DNA of 64,000 nt from Larix kaempferi (GCA_027924585.1 BSBM01000870.1:4587001-4651000); one strand, 5' to 3'. Shown: positions 25,057-37,081, counted from the first letter of the stretch. Numbers and translations: made by a program. Notes: generated by a model not told the origin, from the sequence alone.

Positions 25057-25820
25057 GTATGGTTTATGTTTGGTTTCAAGTATTTGTATTCTGCTACTGT
25101 TCATGGAATGTAATCTAAGAATGGTTTTTTGTATGTGGATTAAAATTTGAGTTCATTTAGGCAATCGACATTTTGTTACTATAAAATATTCGATTATTAG
25201 TCGTAATTCAAAATTATCTATACTCTATACACTTCTTCCAAAACATGTTCTGATTACTCTGGAGAAACTTGAAAATGGTGTGCTTCCCACCTGCCCTTCT
25301 CCGGGAAGAGTCTGTGTGGAGTGGACTTCTCCTACTATCCTGCTTTGCTTTATCTTTGACTCTTATACAATCAAAATGTCCAAAAATATCTTCAATATTC
25401 ATTTCAAAGATCTAGTTTAACATCTATCTATCCTTCTCATTTCAATAGATTCATTCTTTATTTTCAGAGATTTATTGAGTTAAATGGTTGTATATTCTCC
25501 CCTTTCAAAACTCAATTAGAAGAATTTTTAAGCTCCCTTGAGTTAAGAGAACGGCCTTCGGATCATTAGATCTCCATACTATTTTCAAATACTTCCATGA
25601 ATCTCCGGGATAGAAGTATCTTAAGCATTTGTGAAATCTCACTTGAGCGGAAATGGTGTCTAAACTCGAGCTAAAAAAAATGAAGCGAAGATGCCACTCA
25701 TGAATCAAAGCTCGAGACTAGACAGTCTCTCAAATATCATGGAAGGATGAATAGTCACCTTACATTTTCCAGGAGGCTCACTGCTACTTTCTGCTACCTT
25801 GTCGTCCTATAAATATGTAA
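25057..25820. other. Non-coding spacer
   Basis: No frame with a recognisable domain. A 62-codon and a 67-codon minus-strand ORF are present but have no visible features or start context that argues for a gene. Confidence 0.5.
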
Positions 25821-25821
25821 A

Positions 25822-26505
25822 TTTTTTTAATATTGTTTTAATGAGTAAAATTTTATGACAGTGTGTAAAATTTTATTATATGTAAATTTTATGTTAATTA
25901 GCAGGTATAATTAGAAATACATAGACAATTTTTAATGTAACTAATTGGTTTGATTTATTTCATCAATAATTTTGTTTAAAATTAGTGTTAGTAATTGAGT
26001 TTGTAAATATTGGTTATTAAATTTTATTGAAATTGGTTTTATACATATTTTATGAGATGATGGTGTATTGAATGCAAAATGTTAGTAATTGTTTCATTCA
26101 AATTGGTTTTACATATATTCTATGATTTGATAGTATATTGTTGTGAATGTTGAAATTGTTAAAATTTTATGATAATGTGTAGAATTTTTTTAATATTGTT
26201 TTAATGAGTAAAATTTTATTATATGTAAATTTTATGTTAATTAGTAAGTATGATTAGAAATACATAACCAATTTTTAATGCAACTAATTGGGTTTGATTT
26301 ATCTTAGTCAATAAATTTGTTTAAAATTAGTGTTAGTAATTGAGTTTGCAAAATTGGTTATTAAATTTGATTGAAATTGGTTTTATACATATTTTATGAG
26401 ATGATGGTGTATTGAATGCAAAATGTTAGTAATTGTTTCATTCAAATTTGCTTTACATATATTCTATGATTTGATAGTATATTGTTGTGAATGTTGAAAT
26501 AGTTT
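25822..26505. repeat. Tandem duplication of about 0.35 kb
   Basis: The AT-rich block from TTTTTTTAATATTGTTTTAAT to GTTGTGAATGTTGAAAT occurs twice in a row. Spacing is 363 bp at its start and 344 bp at its end, the difference coming from internal indels. The copies are close to each other in sequence. No coding potential was seen. Confidence 0.88.
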
Positions 26506-27084
26506 AGTGTTTTGTTAGATTGTAATTGTTATCCTTTTTACTTGTAATGATAGTGAATTGTTTTTAAATATTTTTTTATGGTTAATATATTTTTGTTTTA
26601 TATATGAATTTAATTGGAATATTTAAATGAGAATAAGATTGTAGAAAATCTTTGTTTACATATATATTAAATTGTATACATTTTTCTTACATTGTTTACA
26701 ATAGTATGTTGGCCATAGGATTTCTACTAAAAGTCTTGTGTAGAGTGTTTTCAAAGGACCATTTTGGGAAATTGCTTGGAAACAATTTCTTAACTTGGAA
26801 TCTTGACACATGTGCCTTTTGTTGTAATTGGAAATCGGGACGTCGTTGCACTAGTAATAGGTGGAGGGAGGTAACTCCTAGAGAAGCCCTCCTAGTATGC
26901 CCCAAGTCAGGTGGTCGACCATGTCTACACAAGGCTTTTAAAGTGGTCTAATGAGGGACCCCCCTTTGTTGACACTCGAATCATGCAACCTAGGATCTAG
27001 CATCTCTTTCCTTAGCAATTATAACATACACACACCTTATTATATCATTTTTACTTTATAACCCTTATCTTCTTTAACCCCTAT
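26506..27084. other. Non-coding spacer
   Basis: AT-rich up to 26750, then mixed composition to 26960. The 99-codon plus-strand ORF (26652-26951) contains a Cys-rich stretch but no arrangement I can assign to a zinc finger or transposase. Nothing else is supported. Confidence 0.5.
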
Positions 27085-28350
27085 CACACATAACCTCTCT
27101 CTCTCTCTCTCTCTCTCTCTCGACCCCACCACTCCTCAACTATACCCCATTTCTCTCTAAATTCCCTACTCTTCCCAAAACCCCTTACCCTCTTGATCTC
27201 TATCTATTTCTATACCCCAACCTCCCTCTTCCCCCCTACCATAAATCACCCCCCTCGTCTCTCTCTCTCTCTCTCAACCCCCTTCTCTTCCACTTACCCA
27301 TAACCCCCACCTCTATCTCCCTCTTAATACAAACTAACACCCCCCCTTTCTCTCTCTCTCTAAATCTCACCCCCTACTCCCACCACTACCACTAACCCTC
27401 TCTCTCTCTCTCTCAAACTCAACCAGCTACTCCCACCACTACCACTAACCCCCTCTCCTTCCCTCCCACTTAAACCTTACTAACACCATCTCTAATTATC
27501 TCTCTCCCTTACTCCACCTACCCCTAACCCAAAAATCCTCTCTCCCCTACTCCACATACCCCTAACCCACTCCTCCTCTCTCCCCAACCCCCTAACACCC
27601 ACTCTCTCTCTCTACACATAACTCCCCTCTCTTTCCCTAACCCCCATTTATTTCTCTCATAATCCTACCACTAACCACCCCGCCTCTCTCTCCCCCCATG
27701 CCCCCCCTCTCTCTCTCTTCCTACTCCACACCCCCTACTCTTCAACTATACCCCCCTTCTCTCTAATTTCCCTACTCCACAAATCCCTAACCCTCTCAGT
27801 CTCTTTGTCTTTCTCTTCCCCAACCTCCCTCCTCCCCCTACCCTTAATAACCCCCTCGACTCTCTCTCTCTCTCTTTATCAACCCCTTACCAATCCAACT
27901 ACCCCTAAACCAACCCCCCCCTCTCTCTCCCCCTACTCCCTAACAACCCCCTTCTCTAGATATCTCCCTAACACACACAAACACTCAACCCCCGACTCTC
28001 ACCCCTACAACTAATCCCCCTTGTCCCTCTCTCTCTCCCCTCCTCCTCATAACCCTTACTAATCCCCTCTCTCACTCACTCTTTATCCCCTTTCTCTAAC
28101 CCCAAAATCTTTATCTCTCCCACAACCCCCTAAGACCCACCCTCTCTCTCTACCCCTAACCTCACCCACCCTCTCTCTCTCTCTATCTATCTATCTCTCT
28201 CTCGCAACACTAACAACCCGTTTGCATGCTCTCTCTCTCCCCCCTGATCCAAGATCCACACCTCTCTATGCTTATCCTAATCTTACTCCCCCCGTACAAC
28301 TAACCAACCCCCACCATCTATCTCACCGTATACCCCCATCTATCTCAGAC
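27085..28350 (+). repeat. 1.27-kb polypyrimidine tract (CT microsatellites and CCCTAACCC-like blocks)
   Basis: The plus strand is almost devoid of G over more than a kilobase. It consists of CTCTCT runs (longest at about 27093-27120) mixed with C-runs and ACCCCTAACCC-like segments. The ORFs predicted inside are low-complexity Pro/Ser/Leu strings and are not genes. Such strand-asymmetric tracts can form triplex DNA. Confidence 0.92.
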
Positions 28351-28353
28351 TCC

Positions 28354-29210
28354 AAGTTAGTTCTTTTGTCAGTCTGCATTGTCGGCAGTCAGTCAGTTTG
28401 TAGCCAATTCGGCTCAGACAAGTTAGTATTGATGTAGCCGCATTAGCAGGCCCAAAAATTCTTATGTAGAAATTTATTACAGTCTTTAATGAAACCCCGT
28501 AGCTTCCAGGAGAATCCAAACCAAGTTTGTGTATAAATGAAAATCACTCTCAGAAGATTAAAGAGAGATAGAGATGTATGTGAGGGAAGGAGAGTGAAAG
28601 GAGGAGAAACTCATCCCATGAAATGTATGAAGAGCCCAACTCATCTCTGTGTAAGTGCCACAAAGTTACTCTATTTTACAGTGGTAATATATATAAGTCT
28701 TTAGTTTTATATGAAAATGACTCTAGTTTATGCATCCCGCACATTTACTTCATATTGACCTGCGTAAATGTTGTTTACATTTACATTTACAGTCTGTAAA
28801 TCAAATCAAGATTTCCAAGTATTTCACGGTGGTAAATGACTTAGTTTAACACGCAGTAACTTCAACATATGTTTGTGTTCTTATGTTTTAGCATGAAATA
28901 TCTTTATGCAAAGTTTGTTTAAGATTGGATTATGCGCAACTAAATAGGTATGCGAAGTTAACTTGTGCTCAATTAACCTTCATAAAGTTAAAATAAGTTT
29001 GCAAAGGTAAATTTGTGTGAAGTGCGAAGTTCATACAAAGTCAAGTTCCACAAGGTTAGAGAACTGCCCAACAAAGTTCACTTGCGCAGTAGAAATGTGT
29101 AGGTAATATCTGAAATATTTAGAGCAAAGTATTTGCTAAGTGGAGCGCAGCTCTAAAGCAAAGAAAAAGAAAATATTCATTTACTGCGCAGGTCAAATCT
29201 TTTGACTAGA
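28354..29210 (+). mobile_element. LTR fragment of the element H family (plus orientation)
   Basis: The sequence matches the reverse complement of the element H LTR (58457-59350) in order. Shared blocks include GTCAGTCAGTTTG, AGAAATTTATTACAGTC/TTTAATGAA, the TATATATAAGTCTTTAG promoter region, AATCAAATCAAGATTTC and the closing CTAAGTGGAGCGC block. About 100 bp at the 5' end and the final bases are missing, and no internal sequence is attached. It is a truncated solo LTR or an insertion relic beside the pyrimidine tract. Confidence 0.82.
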
Positions 29211-30319
29211 TTGACCATTTTCAAAGCCAAAATAAAAGGTCTGTATAAAATTATTTATAAAGGTAAAATGATGTATGAAGTATACTTACCATTGTCCGTG
29301 TGATTTAATGAAATGTCTTTGTTATTTATGTATGAAGTATACTTACCATTATCCATGTGATTTAATGAAATGTATTTGTTATTTATGGCTTTCAATTGAC
29401 ATTAAAATGTTGATCCAGAATCTATACATATATTTCATGAATCAACGTCATATAGTTACAAAGGGAACAAAAAAAACCTAAACAAATAATACTTAATCCA
29501 ACTCATAAGTAGAATCCAACAATCATAAAAAGGAACAAAAAAAAACGTAAAGAAAATCCAACTCGATAGAACATTTAGAGAAATAGCCAAAGGAATAAAT
29601 TTACCTACAAAATATGGTTCGTGTTTGAGTTGAACCCATGATGGTGTATACCTTGAGTGTGGGAGAGAATCCATAGGGTTATTATTAAGAAACATTCTTG
29701 ACATATGAGTATTTACCTCTTCTAATGTGGACGGATAACCGGTATAGAAGAAGGGCCATACTGGTAAGCAAATTAAAACACTCAAAGTATACTGGTAATT
29801 TTTACAGTTCCTATCTGTAGCATGAGCTTACACGACACAAAGCCTGGACATTTATTTTCCAACACAGTCTCTAGGAGGAGGATATTCTTTTTTTGTGGAG
29901 TACATAGACCCGAGAATTGAATGCATGCGTAGTGTATTGAAATGAATAGAATAGAGTAAAATATGCATAACATAATGATTGAAATAAGAAAATACATCAA
30001 CCCATACCAACCTAGGCGATTGGTGACATAATCCTAAACGCCCAAGTTGTCAATTTGTCTCATCAAGGGTCTCATGTTTGGGTCACGCCTTTTCTTATAC
30101 TAGTGCTCAGCCCACTCGTTAATTTAATTCCTGGTTTATTAACGATTGAATTGACTGTCAGATTGAATTAAACCAAATTAATAATAGAGTCTTCATTATC
30201 AACCAAACCAAATTGCACAATAGAGTCTTCATGATCAATTGTTTAGGAAATGGAATAAGGTTTTAAATGAATATGATTTGGGTGCGTGAGCTTCCATCAA
30301 ACCTCTACAATACATTCTT
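29211..30319. other. Flank of element F, no complete gene
   Basis: Contains a short tandem duplication around ATGAAGTATACTTACCATT (29274-29380) and one exon-like minus-strand stretch annotated separately. The sequence just before 30325 is the insertion site of element F. Confidence 0.5.
29605..29760 (-). pseudogene. Exon-like ORF of unknown identity
   Basis: On the minus strand a 156-base open stretch is bordered by a convincing acceptor (pyrimidine-rich run ending in CTTACCAG) and a donor (GTAG|GTAAAT). Its length is a multiple of three and both borders have the same phase. It encodes WPFFYTGYPSTLEEVNTHMS and continues through HSRYTPSWVQLKHEPYF. The composition looks like a real protein, but I do not recognise the family. 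It may be one exon of a host gene disrupted by element F, or a chance ORF. Confidence 0.3.
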
Positions 30320-30324
30320 AAATC

Positions 30325-30887
30325 TATTAAATTTTCAGAATTTACTTCAATTTGATCTAGGATATTAACTGAGAGAACAACATGTACAACAAATCTACAA
30401 CATATCAATCACGGACACAATAATGCAAACACACTAGAGACACAGAGTTTACTTGGGGAAAACCATAAAGGTGAAAAACCCCAATAACTTCCTCAGAGAT
30501 AGATATAGCAATGATACAACCAGAATACAAGAGATAGTCTTCTCCTAGCAGTAGAGCCTCCTCCTCATAAGTGCGCCACTTTTCGAATGAGAGAAGTGTG
30601 TGAATGAATGATCAAATAGAGATCTCCTGATCTCTATTTATACTTGTTCTATCCTGCCCAATAAACTAATGGGGCCTACATGTCTAGCTTAACCCATGGT
30701 TAACTTAATCCGGGTCGACCCCACACTTGGTGGTCTAATAACCCTTTGACCCACATGGCCAACCCCCAATAGGGTGGTCTAATAACCCTTTGACCCACAT
30801 GACTTATACAGGGCCGACCCCAACAAGGTGGTCTAATAACCCATCAATTATAAGATACGACACTTACAATATTAATGATGACACTTC
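30325..30887 (-). mobile_element. Element F 3' LTR, left part
   Basis: Runs from TATTAAATTTTCAG (the TG terminus mutated to TA) to the ACTTC target site of element C. It resumes after C at 45093. It carries three GGTGGTCTAATAACCC motifs (30729, 30773, 30827) and the TATA-box dyad. Confidence 0.92.
30614..30639 (-). promoter_or_regulatory. TATA-box dyad in element F 3' LTR
   Basis: AAATAGAGATC and GATCTCTATTT form a perfect 11-bp inverted repeat around the 4-base spacer TCCT. The right arm overlaps the TATA box (TATAAATAG on the minus strand). The same structure occurs in the LTRs of C, D and G. Confidence 0.7.
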
Positions 30888-31471
30888 TGTTGATGTATAT
30901 GTAACTTCGGAATGTATTTTATATATATTTATTGTAGCCTTATTAGAGATGTGTTATTCCTCTATAAGGAAGTGTCGTCATGTGGATTGACAAGTGTCGC
31001 AAGTGTGTGTACTTGCCGATGGGTTATTAGACCACCATGTGTGGGGTCGGCCCTGAAATATATATTATATCATGGATGTATTTAGATAGACAAGTCATCC
31101 CAATAGTGTAACTCGGCAAACAGGTTAAGTATAAATAGAGATCGAAAGATCTCTATTTGGATCATTCGGAAAGACACACTTCTCTCACTCAGAAAGTGGT
31201 GCACTAGTGGGGAGGAGGATCATCTTCTACTAGGAGACTATCTCAAGTGTATTTTGGTTGTACTTTGGTTGAGGCATTGCTCTCTCTATCTCTGAGGAAG
31301 TTGTGGGGTTTTTCACCTTAGGGTTTTCCCCATGAAAACTCTGTGTCTCTTGTCTCTCATGCTTTTGATTCCTGTGATGCTTATTGTGATTGTTATGCAT
31401 TGATATACTGTATATGTTATTCTCTCATTAAAGCTCCAAGAGTATTGTGAATTAATGCTCAAAATTTAACA
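30888..31471 (+). mobile_element. Element C 5' LTR (584 bp)
   Basis: It begins TGTTGATGTATATG and ends TTTAACA directly before the PBS. Its U3 has a single GGGTTATTAGACCACC motif, against three in F and D. The TATA box is at 31130-31138. The start matches the 3' LTR after its polypurine tract, confirming the boundary. Confidence 0.94.
31130..31158 (+). promoter_or_regulatory. TATA box with 11-bp inverted repeat, element C 5' LTR
   Basis: TATAAATAG (31130-31138) overlaps the left arm of AAATAGAGATC-GAAA-GATCTCTATTT (31133-31158). Transcription would be expected to start about 25-35 bp after the TATA box, that is near the right arm or just beyond. In the 3' LTR the same dyad (44740-44765) has one broken pair next to the loop. 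Confidence 0.75.
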
Positions 31472-31483
31472 TGGATTCAGAGC
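31472..31483 (+). other. Primer-binding site of element C
   Basis: TGGATTCAGAGC follows the LTR without a gap. It is the TGGTATCAGAGC site with a changed base pair, still complementary to tRNA-iMet over most of its length. Confidence 0.8.
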
Positions 31484-32045
31484 TAACCTGAGAAGAAGAC
31501 ATTTTGCAGTGACGGAAACTTGAGTTTCTTGTTTATTGGGTTTCTCTCCATAGATTTTGGAAAAGCAGTATAGTAGATTGAATCTACTCATCAAGGAGAA
31601 TCTATCTGTACAATGAGAATTCAATTATGAGCATTTTCAGATTTGGCCCTAAAAATTAGGGTTTCCACAAAATAGGACTTTCTGGAATCTGAAGACATAG
31701 CTGGAAGCTCCTTGCAAAAATTGAAGTTTAGTGCTTTGGATCGAGATTTTTGGCTAGGTAGATCTCCAGGAAACTCAAACCCTAATTCAGGGCTCTCCCT
31801 CGTGAACCTGGGAGGACAAAAAGGCAAATCTGAAGGGTAAAAACTTTGCTGATCTCAAATTCTAAATGCACCAGGCTGATCAGCTCATCAAGGCGCATCT
31901 TTCTATCCTTTTAGAAAGTTGAAATTCACATTTTGAATTTTTAGGGTTTTTTCGACAAACCCTAATCTGGGACCAGATCCAGTTTTCAGCATTTCAAGTG
32001 GTAAGACCTAAATCTTTTCTATTTCCATTTGAAGTACTCTTTAAT
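31484..32045 (+). other. Untranslated leader of element C
   Basis: Non-coding stretch between PBS and gag start, with several AAACCCTAAT/ATTAGGGTTT segments. Its end (CTGATCAGCTCATCAAGG...) is shared with the leaders of D, F and G, which ties the families together. Confidence 0.8.
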
Positions 32046-35000
32046 ATGTCTCACCACACCAAGCTTTAGGATAAGCTTGAAGGGACTGATAACTTCCGAG
32101 CTTGGAAGTATAGGATTGGGTTAATCCTGGAAGAGAATGAATTGGACTCATATATAAAAGAAGACATCCCTATCCCAGAGGATGAAGAGGCCAAGGTATT
32201 GCATAAGAAGAACTTGGTCAAGGCAAAGAGAATCATTGTTGATTCTATTAAAGACCATCTCATACCCCATGTGTCTTCTCTAAAGACACCCAAGGAGATG
32301 TTTGACTCTCTGACCAAGCTATTTGAAGGGAAGAACATAAATCGGAAGATGACTCTGTGGAATCAATTGAAAGGAGTCAAGATGTTGAATGGAGAAACCA
32401 TTCAATCTTACTTTTCCAAGGTCTCTCAGATCAAGGAGCAACTTGAAGCTGTGGATGAAGTAGTGGACAATGGTGAAGTTGTTATGACCACCCTGAATAG
32501 TCTACCTAGGTCACGGGACTCCTTTTTTCAAGGAATCTATGCAAGAAAGAAATTGATCTCTTTCAGTAAACTGTGGGAGGAATGCTCTCAAGAAGAAGCT
32601 ATACTTGTAGCTCGTGAGGAAAAGATGGGAGGTGAAGATCAAGCTCTTACAACTCACACCAAAAGAAGCAAGCCCAAGAAGGAGCACTCTCACTACAAGA
32701 GATCCTATCTAAAGAATAAGAAGGATCTAAGATGCTTCACATCCAATGAGAAGGGTCACTTTGCTTCAGATTGTCCCAAGAACAAAAGGGATAATAACAA
32801 CAACTCCAGCAAGAAGAAGAAGGGAAGCAAAAGAAAGTTCCATGCTCATGCTGCCGAGGATGATGAACCTCCAAAGAAGAAGGCTAGGGCAGAAAGTGAT
32901 GATAGTGATGATGACTCATCAAGTGAAGAAGAGTATGTTCTAATCTCTGCTCTCACAGGTACTATCTCCCATGATTGTAATGATTGGTTGATTGATAGCA
33001 GGGCTTCCAAACACATGACTAGGTTTAAGGAATCTTTTGTGAATCTATCTGAACATGAATCACCCCATAAGGTGAAACTTGGGGATGATTATCAATACCC
33101 AATCAAAGGAAGTGGTGAAGCCTCCTACAACCTAGATTCTAGAAAATATTTGAAGATGAAAGAAGTCCTTTCTGTACCTAGGCTCAAGAAGAACTTACTC
33201 TCCATCTCTGCATTGGATGCAAAAGGTATGAGGGTTGCATTTGTGGATGGCCAAGTCCTAATGTGGCCAAAGGGTAAAACAATCGATGATGCAGTAGTGA
33301 AATGAGAGCAAGAGGGAGGTTTGTATAAATTGAAGGGTCAACCTGAACATGCCATGATACATGAATCCATGGAGCCAAGTGAACTTTGGCATAGAAGACT
33401 TGCTCATATTCACTATAGGGCACTTCCAATTGCAAGCAAGGTTGTAGAGGGTCTTCCTGAAATCAAGACCAAACAAGAAGGTGTTTGCAAAGGATGTGCA
33501 AAAGGTAAAAACATTAAGAAGGATTTCCCAAGCAGTGAAAGCAAGGCAAAAGATATCCTAGAAATCATCCACTCAGATGTATGTGGTCCTATGTCATCCA
33601 ATTCTCTGAGTGGGTATGTTTACTACGTCTCATTTATTGATGACTTCTCCAGGAAGACTTGGGTATAATTATTGAAGAACAAAGATGAGGTGTTTGATAA
33701 GTTCAAGGATTTCAAAACCTTGATGGAGAATCAAACTGACAAGAAGATCAAAACATTCAGATCCGACAATGGTGGTGAATTCACCTCAGGTGACTTCAAG
33801 AAGCTTTGCAGTGATTCAGGGATTAAGAGGGAGTTGACTGCTCCTTATAATCCTCAACAGAATGGAGTTGTAGAAAGGAAGAACAGAACAATCATGGAAG
33901 CAGCAAGGGCAATGCTGCATGACCAGGATCTACCTATGCACCTATGGGCAGAAGCAGTTAGAATAGCTATGTATGTGCAGAACAGAACACCCCACAGGAT
34001 ATTGGACAACAAGACACCAGAAGAGGTCTTTTCTGGTAAGAAACCTGAAGTCAGCCATCTCAGAATATTTGGTTGTCTAGTATACACTCATGTCCCAAAG
34101 GAAAAGAGGACCAAACTAGATCCTTCAGGAAAGAAGGGTATCTTTGTGGGTTATAGTGAAAGCTCAAAGGCTTACAGAATATACTTTCCAGGGTTCAAGA
34201 AGATTGATGTCAGCAGGGATGTAACATTTGATGAAAACTCAGCATTCATCAAATCAAGGAAGGCACCTATCGAAGTTTATGAAGAACCTAACGAAACTAG
34301 ATTTCAAGACACTACCATGACTTAAGCAATTCCAGAAGTTGTTCGTGAGTTTTAAGATCCACAAGAACCTGTAGATCCACCACATGAGGATAACTCTCAC
34401 AAGAGGAAACCGGCACGGGCTAGAGAGCTCATTCAAGATGCAAAAATATTTGGCATTCCAGACGAAGAACACAGAGCAAAGAAGAGAACCAGATCACATA
34501 CCAGCTATGTTGCTCTACTCTATGACATTATGAACAAAGAACCTTCCAGTTATGAAGAAGCAACGGAAAAGAAAGAATGGAAGGATGCCATGGTTGAGGA
34601 ATACCAATCAATAATGAAGAATGATGTTTGGGACATTGTCCCAAGACCTAAAGAGAAGTCTGTTGTGACTTTCAAATGGATCTACAAAATTAAGCATGCT
34701 ACAGATGGAAGTGTAGAGAAATACAAGGCAAGATTCGTAGCTCGTGGATTCTCTCAGAAAGAGTGAATATATTATGAAGAAACTTTTGCACCTATAGCCA
34801 GGTATACTTCCATCAGAACAGTACACGCCCTGGCTGCAGCAATGAAATAGAAAATACACCAGATGGATGTCAAGACTGCTTTCTTGAATGGTGTAGTTGA
34901 AGAGGAAGTATATGTGGAGCAGCCACTCGGTTTTGAAATACATGACAAGGAGTCATATGTAAGCAGATTGAAGAAATCCTTGTATGGCTTGAAGCAAGCT

Positions 35001-36083
35001 CCCAGAACTTGGTATGGTAGGATGGACAGTTTCCTATCTAGTTTTGGCTTTACCAAGAGTAAAGCGGATTCCAACCTTTACTACAAGGTTGAGGAAGGGA
35101 ATCTTGTGATTCTACTCCTGTATGTGGATGACTTATTTGTAACAGGAGATGACAGATTGATTGTAGATACTAAGAGGAAGCTTGCTGCTAAGTTCGATAT
35201 GAAAGATTTGGGAATGATGCATTATTTCCTAGGTATGGAGGTGTCGCAGAATGCAGGTGGGATATTCCTTGGTCAAGGGAAGTACATAGTAGATATCCTG
35301 AAGAGATTCGGGATGATGGATTGCAAGGCCATTGCCACACCCATGGCATCGAACCTGAAGCTTCTATGTGATGCTTCATCTGAGCCAGTTGATGTCTCTA
35401 TGTATCGTCAGATGATTGGGTCCTTGATGTACCTGACGAACACGGGATCGAATATTTGCTTTGCTGTGAACACATTGAGTCAGTTCCTGACAGATCCAAG
35501 GAGTGTTCACCTGGTTGCTGTAAAGCATGTTCTGAGGTACCTGAAGGGTACAGTGGATTATGGGATCAAATATGAAGCGAATCAAAAGTTTAATCTGTAG
35601 GGTTATGTTGATTCAGATTGGGCTGGCAGTGTTGCAGATAGGAAGAACACATTTGGGTGCTACTTCAGTATGGGATCAAGTGTGATCTCTTGGTTTAGCA
35701 GGAAGCAGTCCTGCGTAGCACTGAGTACAACTGAGGCAGAGTATGTTGCAGCCTATTCAGCTAGTTGTGAGGTAATATGGCTATGGAAGTTATTGTCTGA
35801 GTTATTTGATCTCCCGTTGGATGCTACTGGTATCTTTTGTGATAACCAGAGTTGTGTGAAGCTGTCCGAGAACCCAGTGTTTCATGACAGGTCAAAACAC
35901 ATAGAGATCAAATATCACTATATCAGGGATATGGTGCAAAGAGGAGCTGTGAAGCTCCTGTATGTTGCGACGGACAAGCAGATTGAAGATGTGCTAACGA
36001 AGCCACTAGCCAAGGTGAAGTTCGAGTACTTCAGGGAGAGGCTTGGTGTTCTTCAGATCGAGGACACTTCGAGGAAGAAGTGA
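32046..36083 (+). pseudogene. Element C: full-length copia gag-pol, stopped but unshifted
   Basis: A single frame runs 4038 bases from ATG (32046) to the terminal stop. Order: gag (UBN2-type capsid region, 32046-32660); a basic linker; a zinc knuckle CFTSNEKGHFASDC in which the second Cys is Ser; an acidic stretch; protease with DSR for DSG; gag-pre-integrase with H, H, C, C; integrase with D, D, E and YNPQQNGVVERKNR; RT with intact YVDD (35121-35132); and RNase H with DSDWAG, TEAEY and FCDNQS. Internal stops at 32067, 33303, 33666, 34323, 34353, 34764, 34848 and 35598 are mostly at expected Gln or Trp codons. No frameshift was found. The copy is dead but nearly complete, and is the best guide to the protein set that once drove this family. 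Confidence 0.96.
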
Positions 36084-36164
36084 TGGACACATTTGCTGAA
36101 GCCATTCCAAGCATGTTGGAAGGAGGATCCTTCACATGGCTGTGGATGTAAGCGATGGATGATG

Positions 36165-36620
36165 AGCATCAAGATGATGTTCTGGTTTCTGCTGGATATG
36201 ATCAGTTGGATCATTTATATGTATATGTATGTACGCATCATGTTGGATGCTGGATATGATCAGTTGCATCATTTATATGTATGTATGCATCATGTTGGAT
36301 GCTGGATATGATCAGTTGGATCATTTATATGTATATGTATGTACGCATCATGTTGGATGCTGGATATGATCAGTTGGATAATTTATATGTATGTACACAT
36401 CATGTTGGATGCTGGATATGATCAGTAGGATCATTTATATGTATTTTGTATATGCATCATGCTGGATACTTGGACCATGTATCTGTATCAGGTGGATACA
36501 TTGTATGATCAAGTGGATCATGTATGGTGATATGTATCATGTATTTGTATTTGTATTAGGTGGATACATTGTATGATCAGGTGGATCATGTATGATGATA
36601 TGTATTAGGTAGATACTTGG
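36165..36620 (+). repeat. 3' UTR array 1 of element C (alternating 58/52-bp units)
   Basis: GCTGGATATGATCAGTTG starts at 36191, 36249, 36301, 36359 and 36411, so spacing alternates 58, 52, 58, 52 and forms a 110-bp higher-order unit. Each unit has a TGATCAG..GGATCAT dyad. Degenerate GTATGATCAGGTGGATCATG units continue to about 36600. The ORFs predicted here are repeat artefacts. Confidence 0.9.
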
Positions 36621-36799
36621 TATGCATCAGGTAGATGCATTGTATGATCAGGATGATCATGGATAATGAGCTTCAGGATGTTGCTCTAGATGACATGCAG
36701 CAGGATGTTGCAGTGATGATGATCAGGATGATCATGTATACATTAGGATGATGTATGGTGAGTATCAGGTTGATACTCTATAGCCGTGGATCAGGTTGT

Positions 36800-37081
36800 G
36801 CAGATGAGCATATAATTTGGCCCTGGGAGATTTGCAGATAGTCTTTCTAGGTTTTGCCTATGGCATGTAATCTAGCCCTGGGATATCTGGCAAATGCTCT
36901 TTTGAGGTTTTTCTCTAGGAGGACATATAATTTGGCCCTAGGAGATATGCAGATAGTCTTTCGAGTTTTTTCCTATGGCATATAATTTGGCCCTGGGATA
37001 TCTGGAAGATGCTCTTTCGAGGTTTTGTCCTATGGCATATAATATGTCCATGGGAGATCCGATAGGTTGGGCTGTGTGCCC
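36800..37081 (+). repeat. 3' UTR array 2 of element C, proximal part
   Basis: Repeats of about 55-60 bp follow the pattern CATATAATTTGGCCCTGGGA, then GATAT.TGGCAGATGCTCTTT and CGAGGTTTT. The array stops at the TGCCC target site where D is inserted and continues at 43941. Confidence 0.85.

Noticed and set aside
27480-27620. Interstitial telomeric repeat (CCCTAACCC-like blocks)
   Set aside because: The blocks are isolated and never form a regular CCCTAAA array; they are better explained as part of the general C/T/A-rich tract.
36191-36620. CRISPR-like array in the 3' UTR of element C
   Set aside because: There are no unique spacers; whole units repeat with alternating length, in a plant retrotransposon with no cas genes.
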